A stretch of DNA of 64,000 nt from Psychrobacillus faecigallinarum (GCF_014836595.1 NZ_JACSQO010000001.1:558001-622000); one strand, 5' to 3'. Positions 17,310-26,242 are shown, counted from the first letter of the stretch. A program made the numbers and translations. Notes: generated by a model not told the origin, from the letters alone.

Positions 17310-17891
17310 TTATTCAGTTGTTTCGCCTATAAAATAGACACTTGTTACCACCCATTTGCCTTCTTCCTTCACAAAAACCGTCACCTGACGACCATTACGA
17401 TCGAGTTTTGCTCCAGACCCTGGCTCGTGAAGTGCAATATGGATATTTGAATATACTTGAGCTTCTTTGTCATTATATTCAATAATAGTAACGTCCTCAG
17501 CTGTACGTACAGTATCGTAGTTTTCGAAGGTCTCCAATACTAGTTCTTTTTCGGATTCATAGTTGAAGCCCTCTGGTTTTTTGGAGATTACACTTAAATA
17601 GCGGTCTATATCTTCTTCGTTAAATGCTTCAATGTATTCGTTAAATGCATTTAATACTGCTGTTTTTTCTTCCTCGGGTACATTAGCTGCCTCTTCAATG
17701 TCTCCACCAGAAGACATTTGGAAGCCTACGTCTGATTTATCCTCTGCTCCATGATCGATTGCTGACTCCGTTTGTGATGGAGTTGAATCGTTCACTGATC
17801 CCGAACTTGGATTTACCTCTTCTTTATCATTACAAGCAGCAAGTCCTAGTGTAATTGCTGCGAGAGTAAGTACTTGGATTATTAGTCTCAT
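17310..17891 (-). CDS. Putative secreted lipoprotein with NTF2/SnoaL-like domain
   Basis: Protein of 193 residues. It starts MRLIIQVLTLAAITLGLAAC, a lipoprotein signal peptide with lipobox LAAC and lipidated cysteine at residue 20. A polar Ser/Asp/Glu-rich linker (about 21-75) is followed by a domain of roughly 115 residues: AVLNAFNEYIEAFNEEDIDRYLS, then alternating strands ending GKWVVTSVYFIGE. This helix-then-curved-sheet order resembles the NTF2/SnoaL fold, often seen in extracellular Bacillus lipoproteins. It forms its own unit, divergent from the NERD gene. Specific function unknown. Confidence 0.78.
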   Translation of the reverse strand: MRLIIQVLTLAAITLGLAACNDKEEVNPSSGSVNDSTPSQTESAIDHGAEDKSDVGFQMSSGGDIEEAANVPEEEKTAVLNAFNEYIEAFNEEDIDRYLSVISKKPEGFNYESEKELVLETFENYDTVRTAEDVTIIEYNDKEAQVYSNIHIALHEPGSGAKLDRNGRQVTVFVKEEGKWVVTSVYFIGETTE

Positions 17892-18027
17892 CTGTTTCCC
17901 TCCTGCTGTTGGTTATTTTGTCATAGTTATGACGAAAACTCAATGAATAAGTTTCAATTTATAAAATAATGAAATTTTCTGACGTTTGAAGTAACATATA
18001 TAATTAGAATGGAGGTGAATATTAGTA

Positions 18028-18945
18028 TTGTATCCTGTACAGAAGATTTTATTAAAAAGATTGTTAGGTGAGCATGAGAAATATATGCTGGTGGCAGATG
18101 ATATTCGTCGTAGTGAATCTGGTGACCGAGGAGAAGATCGGTTGGTAGCTAAGCTAGATGAATTAAGGCTTTCTGGAAATTTACAAGTGTTTTCTGATGT
18201 GGGATTGGTGTTAGAAGATTGGAAAGTACAAATTGATTGTTTAATAGTCAGCGATCGCTGTTGTATGGTCATCGAATCCAAAAATATGAGTGGTAACTTG
18301 TATTTTAAAGAGGAAGAATTTTATAAAGAAGTTGATGGAATAGAAACTCCCTTCCCCAACCCCTACTTTCAACTCACACGCAACATTCGCTTCATGAAAG
18401 AATTTCTCCGAAACGTGTGCCCTACCATGAAAGTTACTGGTGCAGTCATTATAACCGCTAAATCCAGTCGCATTCGCGAGAAACCTTCCCACTATCCTAT
18501 ATTTAAGCTAGAAAGCATGATGGAGAAAATTTATCAAATGCATAGCAACGGCTTGCACGAGCCAGTTTCGTTGGTCAAGTTTGAAGAAATTACGTCGCAC
18601 ATCGAGAAAAATCTATCACCGTACATTATGCCTCCGTTATGTGAATATTATCGTATTTCACCTAGAGATTTAGTGCGAGGAGTGGAATGTCCAAAGTGTG
18701 GTACGCTCGGAATGCTTCGCCACTCCACCACTTGGAAATGTCCGAGCTGTGGGAAGAATGATCGGAATGCTCATATTGCTGCCGTATATGAATACTTTCA
18801 GCTAATAAATAACGAGATAACAAATAGAGCTTTCCGAGACTTCTGTAAAATTGAGTCAAAATACTCCGCTTCTCGTATGTTAAACAGCATGAAAAATTTA
18901 AAAGGCTATGGAAAGGCAAACAAAAGATACTTTAAGCTGAAATAA
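18028..18945 (+). CDS. NERD (nuclease-related) domain protein with C-terminal zinc ribbon
   Basis: Protein of 305 residues starting at TTG 18028, with GGAGGTG 10 bases upstream. The NERD domain spans about residues 30-145: ESGDRGEDRLVAKL, then VQIDCLIVSDRCCMVIESKN. This gives the conserved E and the D-x-E/K pattern of the restriction-endonuclease-like fold. A zinc ribbon follows near residue 224 (CPKCG, then CPSCG). The C-terminal helices contain NRAFRDFCKIESKYSASRML. NERD proteins are assumed to act on DNA, but their biological role is unknown. It is the only plus-strand gene between hag and yvyE and ends 20 bp before the minisatellite, with no obvious terminator of its own. Confidence 0.88.
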   Translation: MYPVQKILLKRLLGEHEKYMLVADDIRRSESGDRGEDRLVAKLDELRLSGNLQVFSDVGLVLEDWKVQIDCLIVSDRCCMVIESKNMSGNLYFKEEEFYKEVDGIETPFPNPYFQLTRNIRFMKEFLRNVCPTMKVTGAVIITAKSSRIREKPSHYPIFKLESMMEKIYQMHSNGLHEPVSLVKFEEITSHIEKNLSPYIMPPLCEYYRISPRDLVRGVECPKCGTLGMLRHSTTWKCPSCGKNDRNAHIAAVYEYFQLINNEITNRAFRDFCKIESKYSASRMLNSMKNLKGYGKANKRYFKLK

Positions 18946-18964
18946 TATGCTAGATTTATTTTCC

Positions 18965-19533
18965 CGCAACACTCTTTGTCCTTTGCTAAACACTTTACTC
19001 TTTTTCTACAACACTTCCCTTCTTTCTCGCAACGGTTTTGTTTCTCGCAACACTTCACCTGTTTTCTGCAACACTCTTTGTCCTTTGCGCAACACGTTAC
19101 TCTTTTTCTGCAACACTTCCCTTTTTTCACGCAATGGTTTTGATTCTCGCAACACTTCACCTGTTCCCCGCAACACTCTTTGTCCTTTGCGTAACACTTT
19201 ACTCTTTTTCTGCAACACTTCCCTTCTTTCTCGCAACGGTTTTGTTTCTCGCAACACTTCACCTGTTTCCCGCAACACTCTTTACCTTTCCCGCAACACT
19301 TTACTCTTTTTCTGCAACACTTCCCTTCTTTCCCGTATCGGTTTTGTTTCTCGCAACACTTTACCTGTTTCCCGCAACACTCTTTGTCCTTTGCACAACA
19401 CTTTACTCTTTTTCTGCAACACTTCCCTTGTTTCTCGCAACGCTTTTGTTTCTCGCAACACTTCACCGGTTTCCCGCAACACTCTTTGCTTTTCTCGCAA
19501 CAATCTACTCGCTTTCTGCAACACTTCTTCTCC
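18965..19533. repeat. Nested minisatellite: 102-bp higher-order repeat
   Basis: Five consecutive 102-bp units start at 18965, 19067, 19169, 19271 and 19373, plus a degenerate partial unit from 19475. Each unit consists of five sub-repeats of 21, 21, 21, 18 and 21 bp, and nearly all begin with CGCAACAC, TGCAACAC or a one-base variant. Spacing is exact in all five copies and copies differ by scattered substitutions only. The plus strand is strongly pyrimidine-rich. Because all lengths are multiples of three and stops are absent, long open frames occur on both strands (one minus frame would be a Cys-rich 34-residue repeat), but none has a credible start and ribosome binding site. It fills the whole gap between the convergent NERD and degU genes. 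Confidence 0.93.
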
Positions 19534-19572
19534 AAAAAAACAAAACCCCCTCCAATCAAAGATTAGAGGGGG
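19534..19572 (-). terminator. Terminator of degS-degU
   Basis: On the minus strand CCCCCTCTAATC pairs with GATTGGAGGGGG (12 bp, one G-U) around a 3-nt loop, followed by TTTTGTTTTTTTGG. It begins about 20 bp after the degU stop and separates degU from the minisatellite. Confidence 0.9.
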
Positions 19573-19592
19573 TGTACATGTCAAATTCAGTA

Positions 19593-20267
19593 TTATCGAA
19601 CTTCAACCCAACCGTTTTTGATGCCGGTTACTACGGCTTGGGTACGGTCGTTTACGTTCATTTTTTGTAGAATACTAGATACATGGTTTTTTACTGTTTT
19701 TTCGGAGATGAAAAGAGTTTCTCCGATTGTGCGGTTACTTTGTCCGTCTGTTAATAATTGAAGAACTTCACATTCACGTTTCGTTAATAAATGGAATGGA
19801 CGACGGATTTCTGTTTGGTGGAAGTTTCCTTTGTTTTCGCGCTCGCTTAAACGACGGAATTCTGCCACTAGATTACGTGTTACTTTTGGATGTAAATAAG
19901 AGCCGCCTTTAGCTACTACTTTAATCGCTGATACGATTGCCACAGCATCCATCTCTTTTAACATATAGCCTAATGCACCAGTTTTCAACGCGTGCGATAC
20001 GTATGATTCATCGTCGTGGATAGAAAGCATGATAACTTTTGCATCTGGAAATTTTTCCATTAGTTCTTCTGTAGCGTCTACGCCATTTTTTGTAGGCATG
20101 TTGATGTCCATTAAAACAACATCTGGTAAGTATTGTTCATATAAGCGTAGTACATCGCTACCGTCGCTTCCTTCTGCCACCACTTCAAACGTATCTTCGA
20201 AGTCTAGTATTCTCTTTACTCCCTCGCGGAAAAGTTGGTGATCATCTATAATGATAATTTTTGTCAT
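19593..20267 (-). CDS. degU: Two-component response regulator DegU
   Basis: NarL/LuxR-type response regulator of 224 residues (229 in B. subtilis). The receiver domain starts [19 protein letters not shown] and carries the phospho-acceptor Asp in [17 protein letters not shown]. The C-terminal LuxR helix-turn-helix is [23 protein letters not shown] followed by [13 protein letters not shown]. DegU controls exoenzymes, motility, competence and biofilm genes, and here it sits beside the late flagellar and comF genes as in B. subtilis. It follows degS by 35 bp and ends in a strong terminator. Confidence 0.96.
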   Translation of the reverse strand: MTKIIIIDDHQLFREGVKRILDFEDTFEVVAEGSDGSDVLRLYEQYLPDVVLMDINMPTKNGVDATEELMEKFPDAKVIMLSIHDDESYVSHALKTGALGYMLKEMDAVAIVSAIKVVAKGGSYLHPKVTRNLVAEFRRLSERENKGNFHQTEIRRPFHLLTKRECEVLQLLTDGQSNRTIGETLFISEKTVKNHVSSILQKMNVNDRTQAVVTGIKNGWVEVR

Positions 20268-20302
20268 TGGTCATTTCCTCCTATTAAAAACGGCTGTAGT
20301 TA

Positions 20303-21448
20303 CTATTCCTCATTTAGCGGAATACTAAACAAAATTGTTGTTCCATTTCCTGGTGACGATATAATTTTCATCGTACCGTCTAATAAATCGACTCTCTCTT
20401 GCATACCGATTAAGCCAAATGATTTTTCTTTTACTACTTTTGGATCAAAACCGACCCCATTGTCTTTGACGATAATGTTAATTTTGTGTTTCACCCATTC
20501 AATCTTTACCCAAGCTTCTGTAAATTGACCATGCTTTAGTCCATTTGTCAGGCATTCTTGGATTAGACGGAAAATAGCTACTTCAAAATTTGGCTGTAAG
20601 CGAAGTTCTTCTCCAAACGTTTGAAAATGTATTTTTTTTGCAGGGTTGTATTCCCCAGTAGTTGTAATATATTTTCGAAGCGTTGGGATTAAACCTAGGT
20701 CGTCCAAAGCCATTGGACGGAGATCATAGATGATTCGGCGAACTTCAGAAAGGGCATCTCGAACGGTGCTCTTTAATTCGATAATTTCTTTCATCGCCTC
20801 ATCCCCACCTCGTTGCTGATACGTCAGGTTGATCAAATCTGTTCTGAGCAACACATTAGCTAGCATTTGAGCTGGGCCATCATGAATTTCGCGTGAGAGA
20901 CGTTTTCTTTCTTCTTCTTGGGCTTCAATAATTTTCAATGTAAAATCTTGTTTAATTTTTGCGTTTTCAAGCGCTTCTCCAACTTCCTTTAAATCAGAAG
21001 TAAGATAATTGATGACAATATTGACTTGATTGACAAGCTGATCTGCACGTTCTATCATTTCTAATAGCCCTTGCAATCTTCGTTCTAGTTCATCTCTACG
21101 CTGCCTTAGTTGTTTTTCTTCATTGCGTTTGATTAAAAGATTAATTTGAAGCTCATTTGCATTTTCGTAAGCGCTTCGGACTTGTGGTTCATCATATGAG
21201 TTAAAATTCTTCGAAACCTCTGCTAATCTATTACGAGCAAGTCTCGATTTTGCCTCAAGCGAGTCGCCTTCCAGTATGACAGCCTCAATGCTTCCGCGAA
21301 TTATTTCCAACTCAACTTTCATTTCTTCGAAGCTTTGACGACTTTGTTCGCTTATAATGAATATATCCTTTTTCGAATGGTCCATTACTTCGACCATCCT
21401 ATCGAAAATAACATCTAACGATTGCAATTCGAGATTCTTGTTCGTCAT
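20303..21448 (-). CDS. degS: Sensor histidine kinase DegS
   Basis: Cytoplasmic kinase of about 381 residues with no membrane helices, as expected for DegS. An N-terminal coiled-coil sensor region (about residues 1-165) is rich in Glu, Arg and Gln. The HisKA_3 phospho-acceptor segment is EEERKRLSREIHDGPAQML, and the ATPase has IFRLIQECLTNGLKHG, IIVKDNGVGFD and GLIGMQERVDLLDG. I prefer the ATG at 21448, which has AAAGGAG 8 bases upstream. An in-frame upstream ATG at 21487 lacks such a site. Confidence 0.95.
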   Translation of the reverse strand: MTNKNLELQSLDVIFDRMVEVMDHSKKDIFIISEQSRQSFEEMKVELEIIRGSIEAVILEGDSLEAKSRLARNRLAEVSKNFNSYDEPQVRSAYENANELQINLLIKRNEEKQLRQRRDELERRLQGLLEMIERADQLVNQVNIVINYLTSDLKEVGEALENAKIKQDFTLKIIEAQEEERKRLSREIHDGPAQMLANVLLRTDLINLTYQQRGGDEAMKEIIELKSTVRDALSEVRRIIYDLRPMALDDLGLIPTLRKYITTTGEYNPAKKIHFQTFGEELRLQPNFEVAIFRLIQECLTNGLKHGQFTEAWVKIEWVKHKINIIVKDNGVGFDPKVVKEKSFGLIGMQERVDLLDGTMKIISSPGNGTTILFSIPLNEE

Positions 21449-21587
21449 CTGTTTTTTCTCCTTTAGACATTCAACATGAGTCTTCATTCATTTTTACTGA
21501 CAAACTCTATTATAGCACTAATTGACTAAAAATAAATTAAATTTACTTTACAAGTATGTTTCAAAGCCTTTAGGAGGGAAATTTATT

Positions 21588-22223
21588 ATGAGAAACAATT
21601 ATAAAACAGTTAAGGGTCACGGAGAAAGTGAAATTATTATTCAAAAGTCCCAATTTATTACTTATATTGAACGAGCTGAGTCTGAGGAGGAAGCGCAAGA
21701 TTTTATTAATAAAATTAAACAAAAGCATAAAGATGCTACTCATAACTGCTCTGCCTACATTATTGGAGAGCATGATCATATTCAAAAAGCAAACGATGAT
21801 GGTGAACCAAGCGGTACAGCCGGAGTTCCTATGCTTGAAGTCCTTAAAAAAAGAGCACTAAAGGATACAGTAGTAGTAGTGACGCGTTACTTTGGTGGTA
21901 TTAAGCTGGGAGGCGGAGGCCTTATAAGGGCTTATGGCAAAGCTACTACAGAAGGGATAGATGCTACTGGGGAGGTAGAATGCCAGCTTCATCACTTAAT
22001 GAAAGTTTCCATAGATTATACATGGCTAGGTAAAGTGGAGAATGAAATAAGAAACTCTATTTTCCAATTAAAAGAAATTGCCTATGCAGATTTAGTGGAA
22101 ATTTATGTATACACAAAAGCGGAGGATGAGGTAAAATTTTTAGAGTGGGTAACAGAAATAACAAATGGACAAGCAATAATCGACACCGTAGAGAAAGTAT
22201 TTTTGGAGTTTGACGTCGTTTGA
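21588..22223 (+). CDS. yvyE: YigZ/IMPACT family protein (YvyE)
   Basis: Protein of 211 residues of the UPF0029/IMPACT family. The N-terminal domain includes HGESEIIIQKSQFITYI, AHTNCSAYI-like DATHNCSAYIIGE, NDDGEPSGTAGVPMLEVL and VVTRYFGGIKLGGGGLIRAYG, the hallmark signature. A C-terminal DUF1949 domain follows from about residue 140. The ATG at 21588 has TAGGAGGGA 9 bases upstream and is clearly better than an ATG at 21522. It is divergent from degS, the same neighbour as in B. subtilis. A role in translation or stalled-ribosome control is discussed for the family but unproven. Confidence 0.94.
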   Translation: MRNNYKTVKGHGESEIIIQKSQFITYIERAESEEEAQDFINKIKQKHKDATHNCSAYIIGEHDHIQKANDDGEPSGTAGVPMLEVLKKRALKDTVVVVTRYFGGIKLGGGGLIRAYGKATTEGIDATGEVECQLHHLMKVSIDYTWLGKVENEIRNSIFQLKEIAYADLVEIYVYTKAEDEVKFLEWVTEITNGQAIIDTVEKVFLEFDVV

Positions 22224-22257
22224 TTTATAATAAAGTAATGAGGAGTGATGGAAAAAC

Positions 22258-23433
22258 ATGAAAAAATTCTCAATTTTATTTCTTTTATTATTCGGATTAA
22301 GTATTGCTCCGGCAATTACTTTAGCAGCTGAATGTCCAGACAAGGTCTTTTGGGACGGAGTAGAGTTAAAAAAAGGACAAATTGGGAGGGTGATCATACA
22401 AAAGCCCACAACCATATACAAAAATGTGAATGGAAGCTTTGAATCCTCTCGAACAGTAAAGCCAGGTGAAAATTTTCGAGTTTATGCAAATAAATCTACA
22501 TACTACCATCTTGGCGGCGGATTAGTAATTAAGGACGATTCAACAATTTTATATCAAACGCCGTCTAAAACTAAGCTCAATCAATTAAATTGCAAGCCAA
22601 CAAAGGCTGCAACTACAAACTTTACAATTGGTAACAATATTTCAACTGTGAACGCTCAATTGGGAGCAGCCAAGAAATCAGTAGTAAATGAGTTTGGAGC
22701 TATTACTGGAATTTACCATAATAATTACGATAAATTTTATGCAATCAGTACATTAAGTAATAAAATATCTTCCTTATATACTAAGGACAAAGCCTATCAA
22801 GTAAACGGAATTTCCGTATCAAATACTATAAGTCAGCTAGAAAATGAGTTTGGTAAAAACTATGAAACTACTGGAAACACATACCCTGTAGAAATCATTA
22901 CGTACTCCTTACCAAAGTATGAAGCGAATTTCTTTATAGACGTGCATAATGACAATAAAATCTCGGCAATCTACTTAGTAGACTACCAATTGATCAATAA
23001 AAATCCAAATCTATATCCTAAAAAATCTACTACTCTAGAAACAGGCTACGAGAATCTATTATTTCATTTGATTAATGCAGAAAGAAAATCTCATGGGGTT
23101 CCTGTGCTACAGTCCGCTCCAAAGGTAGCAGATGTGGCAAGAAAGCATAGTGTAGACATGGGTGTCAATGATTACTTCAATCATAATAACTTAAAAGGTG
23201 AATCTCCTTTTGACCGCTTAGCTAATGGCGGAGTACAATTTAGAAATGCCGGTGAAAATATCGCAATGGGCTATACAGATCCATATTTTGCACATGAAGC
23301 ATTGATGAATTCATTAGGACATCGTAAAAACGTTATAAACACTGCATACACTCATGTAGGAGTTGGCGTCTACTTTGCCAAATGGACACATGGCTCCATT
23401 CCTTATTACACTCAAAACTTTATCAAACCATAA
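22258..23433 (+). CDS. Secreted CAP (SCP-like) domain protein with novel N-terminal wall domain
   Basis: Protein of 391 residues with a Sec signal peptide ending near ALA at residue 23. Residues 26-110 form a domain (KVFWDGVELKKGQIGRV, then VKPGENFRVYA and YHLGGGLVIKDD) that is clearly repeated in the phosphodiester glycosidase at 46217-48718. Residues about 121-255 match the CAP-associated N-terminal domain (IGNNISTVNAQLG, SNTISQLENEFGKNY). Residues 270-391 are the CAP domain with LINAERKSHGVPVLQ, ARKHSVDMGVNDYFNHNN, NAGENIAMGYTDP and GHRKNVIN. Bacterial CAP proteins are secreted and often act at the wall, but their activity is mostly unknown. It follows yvyE by 34 bp and has its own terminator. 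Confidence 0.9.
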   Translation: MKKFSILFLLLFGLSIAPAITLAAECPDKVFWDGVELKKGQIGRVIIQKPTTIYKNVNGSFESSRTVKPGENFRVYANKSTYYHLGGGLVIKDDSTILYQTPSKTKLNQLNCKPTKAATTNFTIGNNISTVNAQLGAAKKSVVNEFGAITGIYHNNYDKFYAISTLSNKISSLYTKDKAYQVNGISVSNTISQLENEFGKNYETTGNTYPVEIITYSLPKYEANFFIDVHNDNKISAIYLVDYQLINKNPNLYPKKSTTLETGYENLLFHLINAERKSHGVPVLQSAPKVADVARKHSVDMGVNDYFNHNNLKGESPFDRLANGGVQFRNAGENIAMGYTDPYFAHEALMNSLGHRKNVINTAYTHVGVGVYFAKWTHGSIPYYTQNFIKP

Positions 23434-23444
23434 TAATAGCTTTC

Positions 23445-23489
23445 AGAGTGTAGACAAAGTTATTTTTTACTTTGTATACACTCTTTTTA
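23445..23489 (+). terminator. Terminator of the CAP-domain gene
   Basis: Arms AGAGTGTAGACAAAGT and ACTTTGTATACACTCT (one mismatch) flank an 8-nt loop, followed by TTTTTAA on the plus strand. Confidence 0.88.
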
Positions 23490-23524
23490 ATGAATAATTA
23501 CAACAAGAATAATGAGGGAACTGC

Positions 23525-23929
23525 ATGAAAAAAAATTTTGGAAAAGCACTTGCTATTCTTATAGTTATCCTTATCGTCATCGGGACACTTGCTATCTCCA
23601 TTGCAGCTGAGATTGGAATCCTATTGCTTGTAGGAATTGATTTTGAACGTTGGTCAAGTTTAATTTGGTTTATTGTTGTTTATGGAGTCGTTGAATTTAT
23701 CGTCATAATGGCGCTAGATGCTTTCATAGAACTAAAGGCAAATAGTCATCAAAAATTCCATAAATATTTTGGGCATATGATCGTATCATTTACGCTCATT
23801 ATGGCAATTTCACTTTTCATAGAGACGATTTACTTACCAATTACGGGGGCAGTCATTTTTGCTATTGCTACGGCTACAATGTATTTACTGTTTAGTTTTG
23901 GGGATAAAAAAGAAATACATGAAGACTAG
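23525..23929 (+). CDS. YrvL-like integral membrane protein
   Basis: Protein of 134 residues with four predicted membrane segments (about 8-36, 43-66, 82-102 and 107-126) and short charged loops (ELKANSHQKFHKYF). Its size and hydrophobic layout resemble the YrvL family, named for a B. subtilis protein that affects the sigma-O regulon. Similarity by eye is moderate and no catalytic residue is visible. Start at 23525 is supported by GAGGGAACTGC upstream. It is monocistronic between the CAP terminator and a bidirectional terminator. Treat as a membrane protein of unknown function if the family is not confirmed. Confidence 0.72.
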   Translation: MKKNFGKALAILIVILIVIGTLAISIAAEIGILLLVGIDFERWSSLIWFIVVYGVVEFIVIMALDAFIELKANSHQKFHKYFGHMIVSFTLIMAISLFIETIYLPITGAVIFAIATATMYLLFSFGDKKEIHED

Positions 23930-23945
23930 AACTCATTAAATATAT

Positions 23946-23985
23946 AAAGGCAAGAATGTTGATTTAACAACATTCTTGCCTTTTC
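23946..23985. terminator. Bidirectional terminator
   Basis: Perfect arms AAAGGCAAGAATGTTG and CAACATTCTTGCCTTT around ATTTAA, with T-runs on both outer sides. It serves the convergent YrvL-like and SpoIID-like genes. Confidence 0.93.
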
Positions 23986-23995
23986 TTTTGGTAGG

Positions 23996-25531
23996 TTAAT
24001 ATTTTTCAATTGTAACGCCTTGATAGTAATGCTTCAATATCCGATCGTATGTCCAACCAGCTTCTGCACGTGACTTCGCTCCATACTGACTCATACCGAT
24101 TCGATGTCCGTAGCCTTTACCGTTCACTGTAACTGACTGAATGCCTGTTTGAACAGTATCTGTGTTTACGACGCCACTACTTGTTTGAATGCTTACTGAG
24201 CCATCCGGTATAGATACGACACCGTTAGCAGTTTGAACAGAAACACCATTTAACGAATCTATCGGAGTTGTTCCATTTACCTGCTGCACTGTAATGTCAT
24301 TTACACCGCCTGTTGGCTTGGTGAATGAAATATCAAACCAGTTCGATTTTAAAGATTTGTTGCCTGCATCTAAGAAAACGTTTCTCATTACTGTTTCGTT
24401 ACCTGTGATAGTTTTCTCTCCAGAGTTTGTGACAGCTGTTACTGCTGTTATCTCTCCATTTGCTCCGCCCTTTGTTAGCTTAACATCTAGCAACTGATCA
24501 GATGTGCTAAAACCAAACTTCTTCAAAATATTAGTTGCTGAAATTTGAACAGACCAGTTTTTGTAAGGGGATTGCTCAATTGAATCATCTACTGAAACAA
24601 ATTGTGGCACCTGTGTTGAATTCCAAACATCACTAATATTTGCCGTTCTACCTCCACTAGTGGAATAATAGTATGCCTGTACAAGCTTACCATTATATTT
24701 AACTACTAAATCCTTCGTAGCATCTACAGCTGCATTTGAGTTTTTGTGCTCAGATGTATAGCCTTTGTACATCTGGTCCTTAGTAGTACTACTTAAAATT
24801 CCAGCCTTACTCAAAGTGTAACTGCGTGCTGCTACTGTTTGAGCTTTTAACGCTTCAATATGCCAAGAAGCAGGTGACTCATTAGGAATAACGCCTTTTA
24901 AGTAATTTTCTAAGTCTAGTCTATTAACAATTTGTACGTTAGTTCCTGATTTTACTACATTGAAGCTACCTCGATACTGTGTACCAGTTGGTGTTTTACC
25001 AAGTGGTTGAGATACGACAGATTCTACGGTTGCATTTGTTGCTGGAACCCAAGAGGAGGCACCCTGTTCATCGGTAATAGAATACCAAAGCTCTCCCTTT
25101 ACGTTCGTGAACTCAGTTACATATTTTGCACCTTGAAATGGCTTATAGGACTTAACAACTGCATAATCTGCGGTTGCACCCTTTCTTCCATCTACTGGAG
25201 CATTAAAAACAACTATTTTTTCATTTCCTGTAAGAGCATGTAAGGCATATCCTTGGGAAGAATACATTGCTGCTCCCTTTTGATAAATGGAAACCTCACC
25301 ATTTACCTGTGAAAATGTTATAGGTGTATTAGGTAAAGCAAAAAACATTTCTTTTGTTGTAAGATTTTCTAATTTATATATACCATTTAAGTTCAAGGAG
25401 GATGTAAAGGTGTTGTGTACCTCAACTTGTATTTGCTTCGAATAAGTCTCTTGCTTATATGCAAATGCTGTATTAGCACAAGCAAAGCTTAAAGAAATTG
25501 CCGCTAATACTGCTATAAATTTTTTATTCAA
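23996..25531 (-). CDS. SpoIID/LytB domain protein
   Basis: Secreted protein of 511 residues with a signal peptide ending near ANTAFA at residue 24. Residues about 185-300 form the SpoIID/LytB domain: VVKSGTNVQIVNRLDLENYLKGVIPNE, IEALKAQTVAARSYTL, and YYYSTSGGRTANISDVW. The C-terminus has KGYGHRIGMSQYGAKSRAE, the usual SpoIID ending. An SH3-like segment lies near residues 125-165. SpoIID is a peptidoglycan lytic transglycosylase and LytB of B. subtilis modifies the LytC amidase. Here it directly abuts the SH3 gene (one base) and lies downstream of a LytC-type amidase, so a LytB role is inferred. A sporulation SpoIID is less likely in this context. Confidence 0.88.
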   Translation of the reverse strand: MNKKFIAVLAAISLSFACANTAFAYKQETYSKQIQVEVHNTFTSSLNLNGIYKLENLTTKEMFFALPNTPITFSQVNGEVSIYQKGAAMYSSQGYALHALTGNEKIVVFNAPVDGRKGATADYAVVKSYKPFQGAKYVTEFTNVKGELWYSITDEQGASSWVPATNATVESVVSQPLGKTPTGTQYRGSFNVVKSGTNVQIVNRLDLENYLKGVIPNESPASWHIEALKAQTVAARSYTLSKAGILSSTTKDQMYKGYTSEHKNSNAAVDATKDLVVKYNGKLVQAYYYSTSGGRTANISDVWNSTQVPQFVSVDDSIEQSPYKNWSVQISATNILKKFGFSTSDQLLDVKLTKGGANGEITAVTAVTNSGEKTITGNETVMRNVFLDAGNKSLKSNWFDISFTKPTGGVNDITVQQVNGTTPIDSLNGVSVQTANGVVSIPDGSVSIQTSSGVVNTDTVQTGIQSVTVNGKGYGHRIGMSQYGAKSRAEAGWTYDRILKHYYQGVTIEKY

Positions 25532-26242
25532 TTATCTCACCTCAGTTAGCGTACTTAGCACCCAACCTTTGTTTCCTTTTGGGGATTGAACATTATACCA
25601 TGTTTCACCTTTTGCATTTTTAAAGGAGCTTATGTATTTTAAAGAAGTTCCTTTAGCTACTAGCTCGATTGAAGCATAGCTAGTTGTAGCACCTTTGCGT
25701 ATATTAAGTGCTTCTTTTGCTACAACGGAACTTGGTGTTGCAGTGCTAGGTTTTGTTGTTGTAACATCCTCTGAATGAATCCACCCTTTTACAGTTGAAG
25801 ATACTTCTACACGGTACCATAAATTAGTGCCAGAACCATGCTTGTCAATAACGTTCAATGCTTTGTTTGCTGTAAATGTTGCAAGCACCTTGTAATTACG
25901 AGTTGCTCCACTATGTACCTTCACATTATTCGCATTTGTATATACAACTGATGGTAGATCAGTAGAGTTATCAGGTGGCGTAGGTGTTGTAGTAGGAGGA
26001 GTTATAACTGTTCCACCCTCTTCAACTGCTTTTTGTAGCTGCTTAATCAAAGCATCCTGTTCTTTTATTTGTTTTTCTAGAGTAGATACTCTTGTAGTTA
26101 AAGGGTTCAATTGTGATTGTACCCAGTCAACGGAAGCTAATAGTAGATTAGAATTTGCTTTTGTAGATGCAGGTGTATTAATTGCAATTAGAAAGCTTAA
26201 ACCTAATACGACACCAACCGTTGCTAGTATTTTCTTTTTCAT
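25532..26242 (-). CDS. Secreted protein with coiled coil and two bacterial SH3 domains
   Basis: Protein of about 236 residues starting at ATG 26242 with GAGGAAGG upstream. A signal peptide or anchor segment (KKKILATVGVVLGLSFLIAI) is followed by a short coiled coil (LTTRVSTLEKQIKEQDALIKQLQKA), a Thr/Pro linker, and two SH3_3 domains. The first holds VHSGATRNYKVLATF and the second holds IRKGATTSYASIELV, each closing with a KGW motif. SH3 domains of this type bind peptidoglycan. It is the upstream partner of the SpoIID/LytB gene. No catalytic domain is present, so an anchoring or scaffold role for wall enzymes is likely. Confidence 0.85.
   Translation of the reverse strand: MKKKILATVGVVLGLSFLIAINTPASTKANSNLLLASVDWVQSQLNPLTTRVSTLEKQIKEQDALIKQLQKAVEEGGTVITPPTTTPTPPDNSTDLPSVVYTNANNVKVHSGATRNYKVLATFTANKALNVIDKHGSGTNLWYRVEVSSTVKGWIHSEDVTTTKPSTATPSSVVAKEALNIRKGATTSYASIELVAKGTSLKYISSFKNAKGETWYNVQSPKGNKGWVLSTLTEVR

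Noticed and set aside
18028..18945. Restriction-modification or phage defence system around the NERD gene
   Set aside because: No methylase, helicase or toxin partner lies nearby; neighbours are housekeeping genes.
18965..19533. CRISPR array
   Set aside because: Repeats are contiguous 18/21-bp units with no unique spacers of constant length, and no cas genes are present.
18906..19559. Long minus-strand frame with Cys-rich 34-residue repeats across the minisatellite
   Set aside because: Its start would be a TTG inside the degU terminator loop with no ribosome binding site. Open frames on both strands are expected because all repeat lengths are multiples of three. Reported as a repeat, with the coding option kept as a test in the findings.
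18947..19670. Plus-strand frames over the same array (Asn-Thr or Ala-Thr rich repeats)
   Set aside because: They overlap degU antisense, have no Shine-Dalgarno, and are shadows of the DNA repeat.
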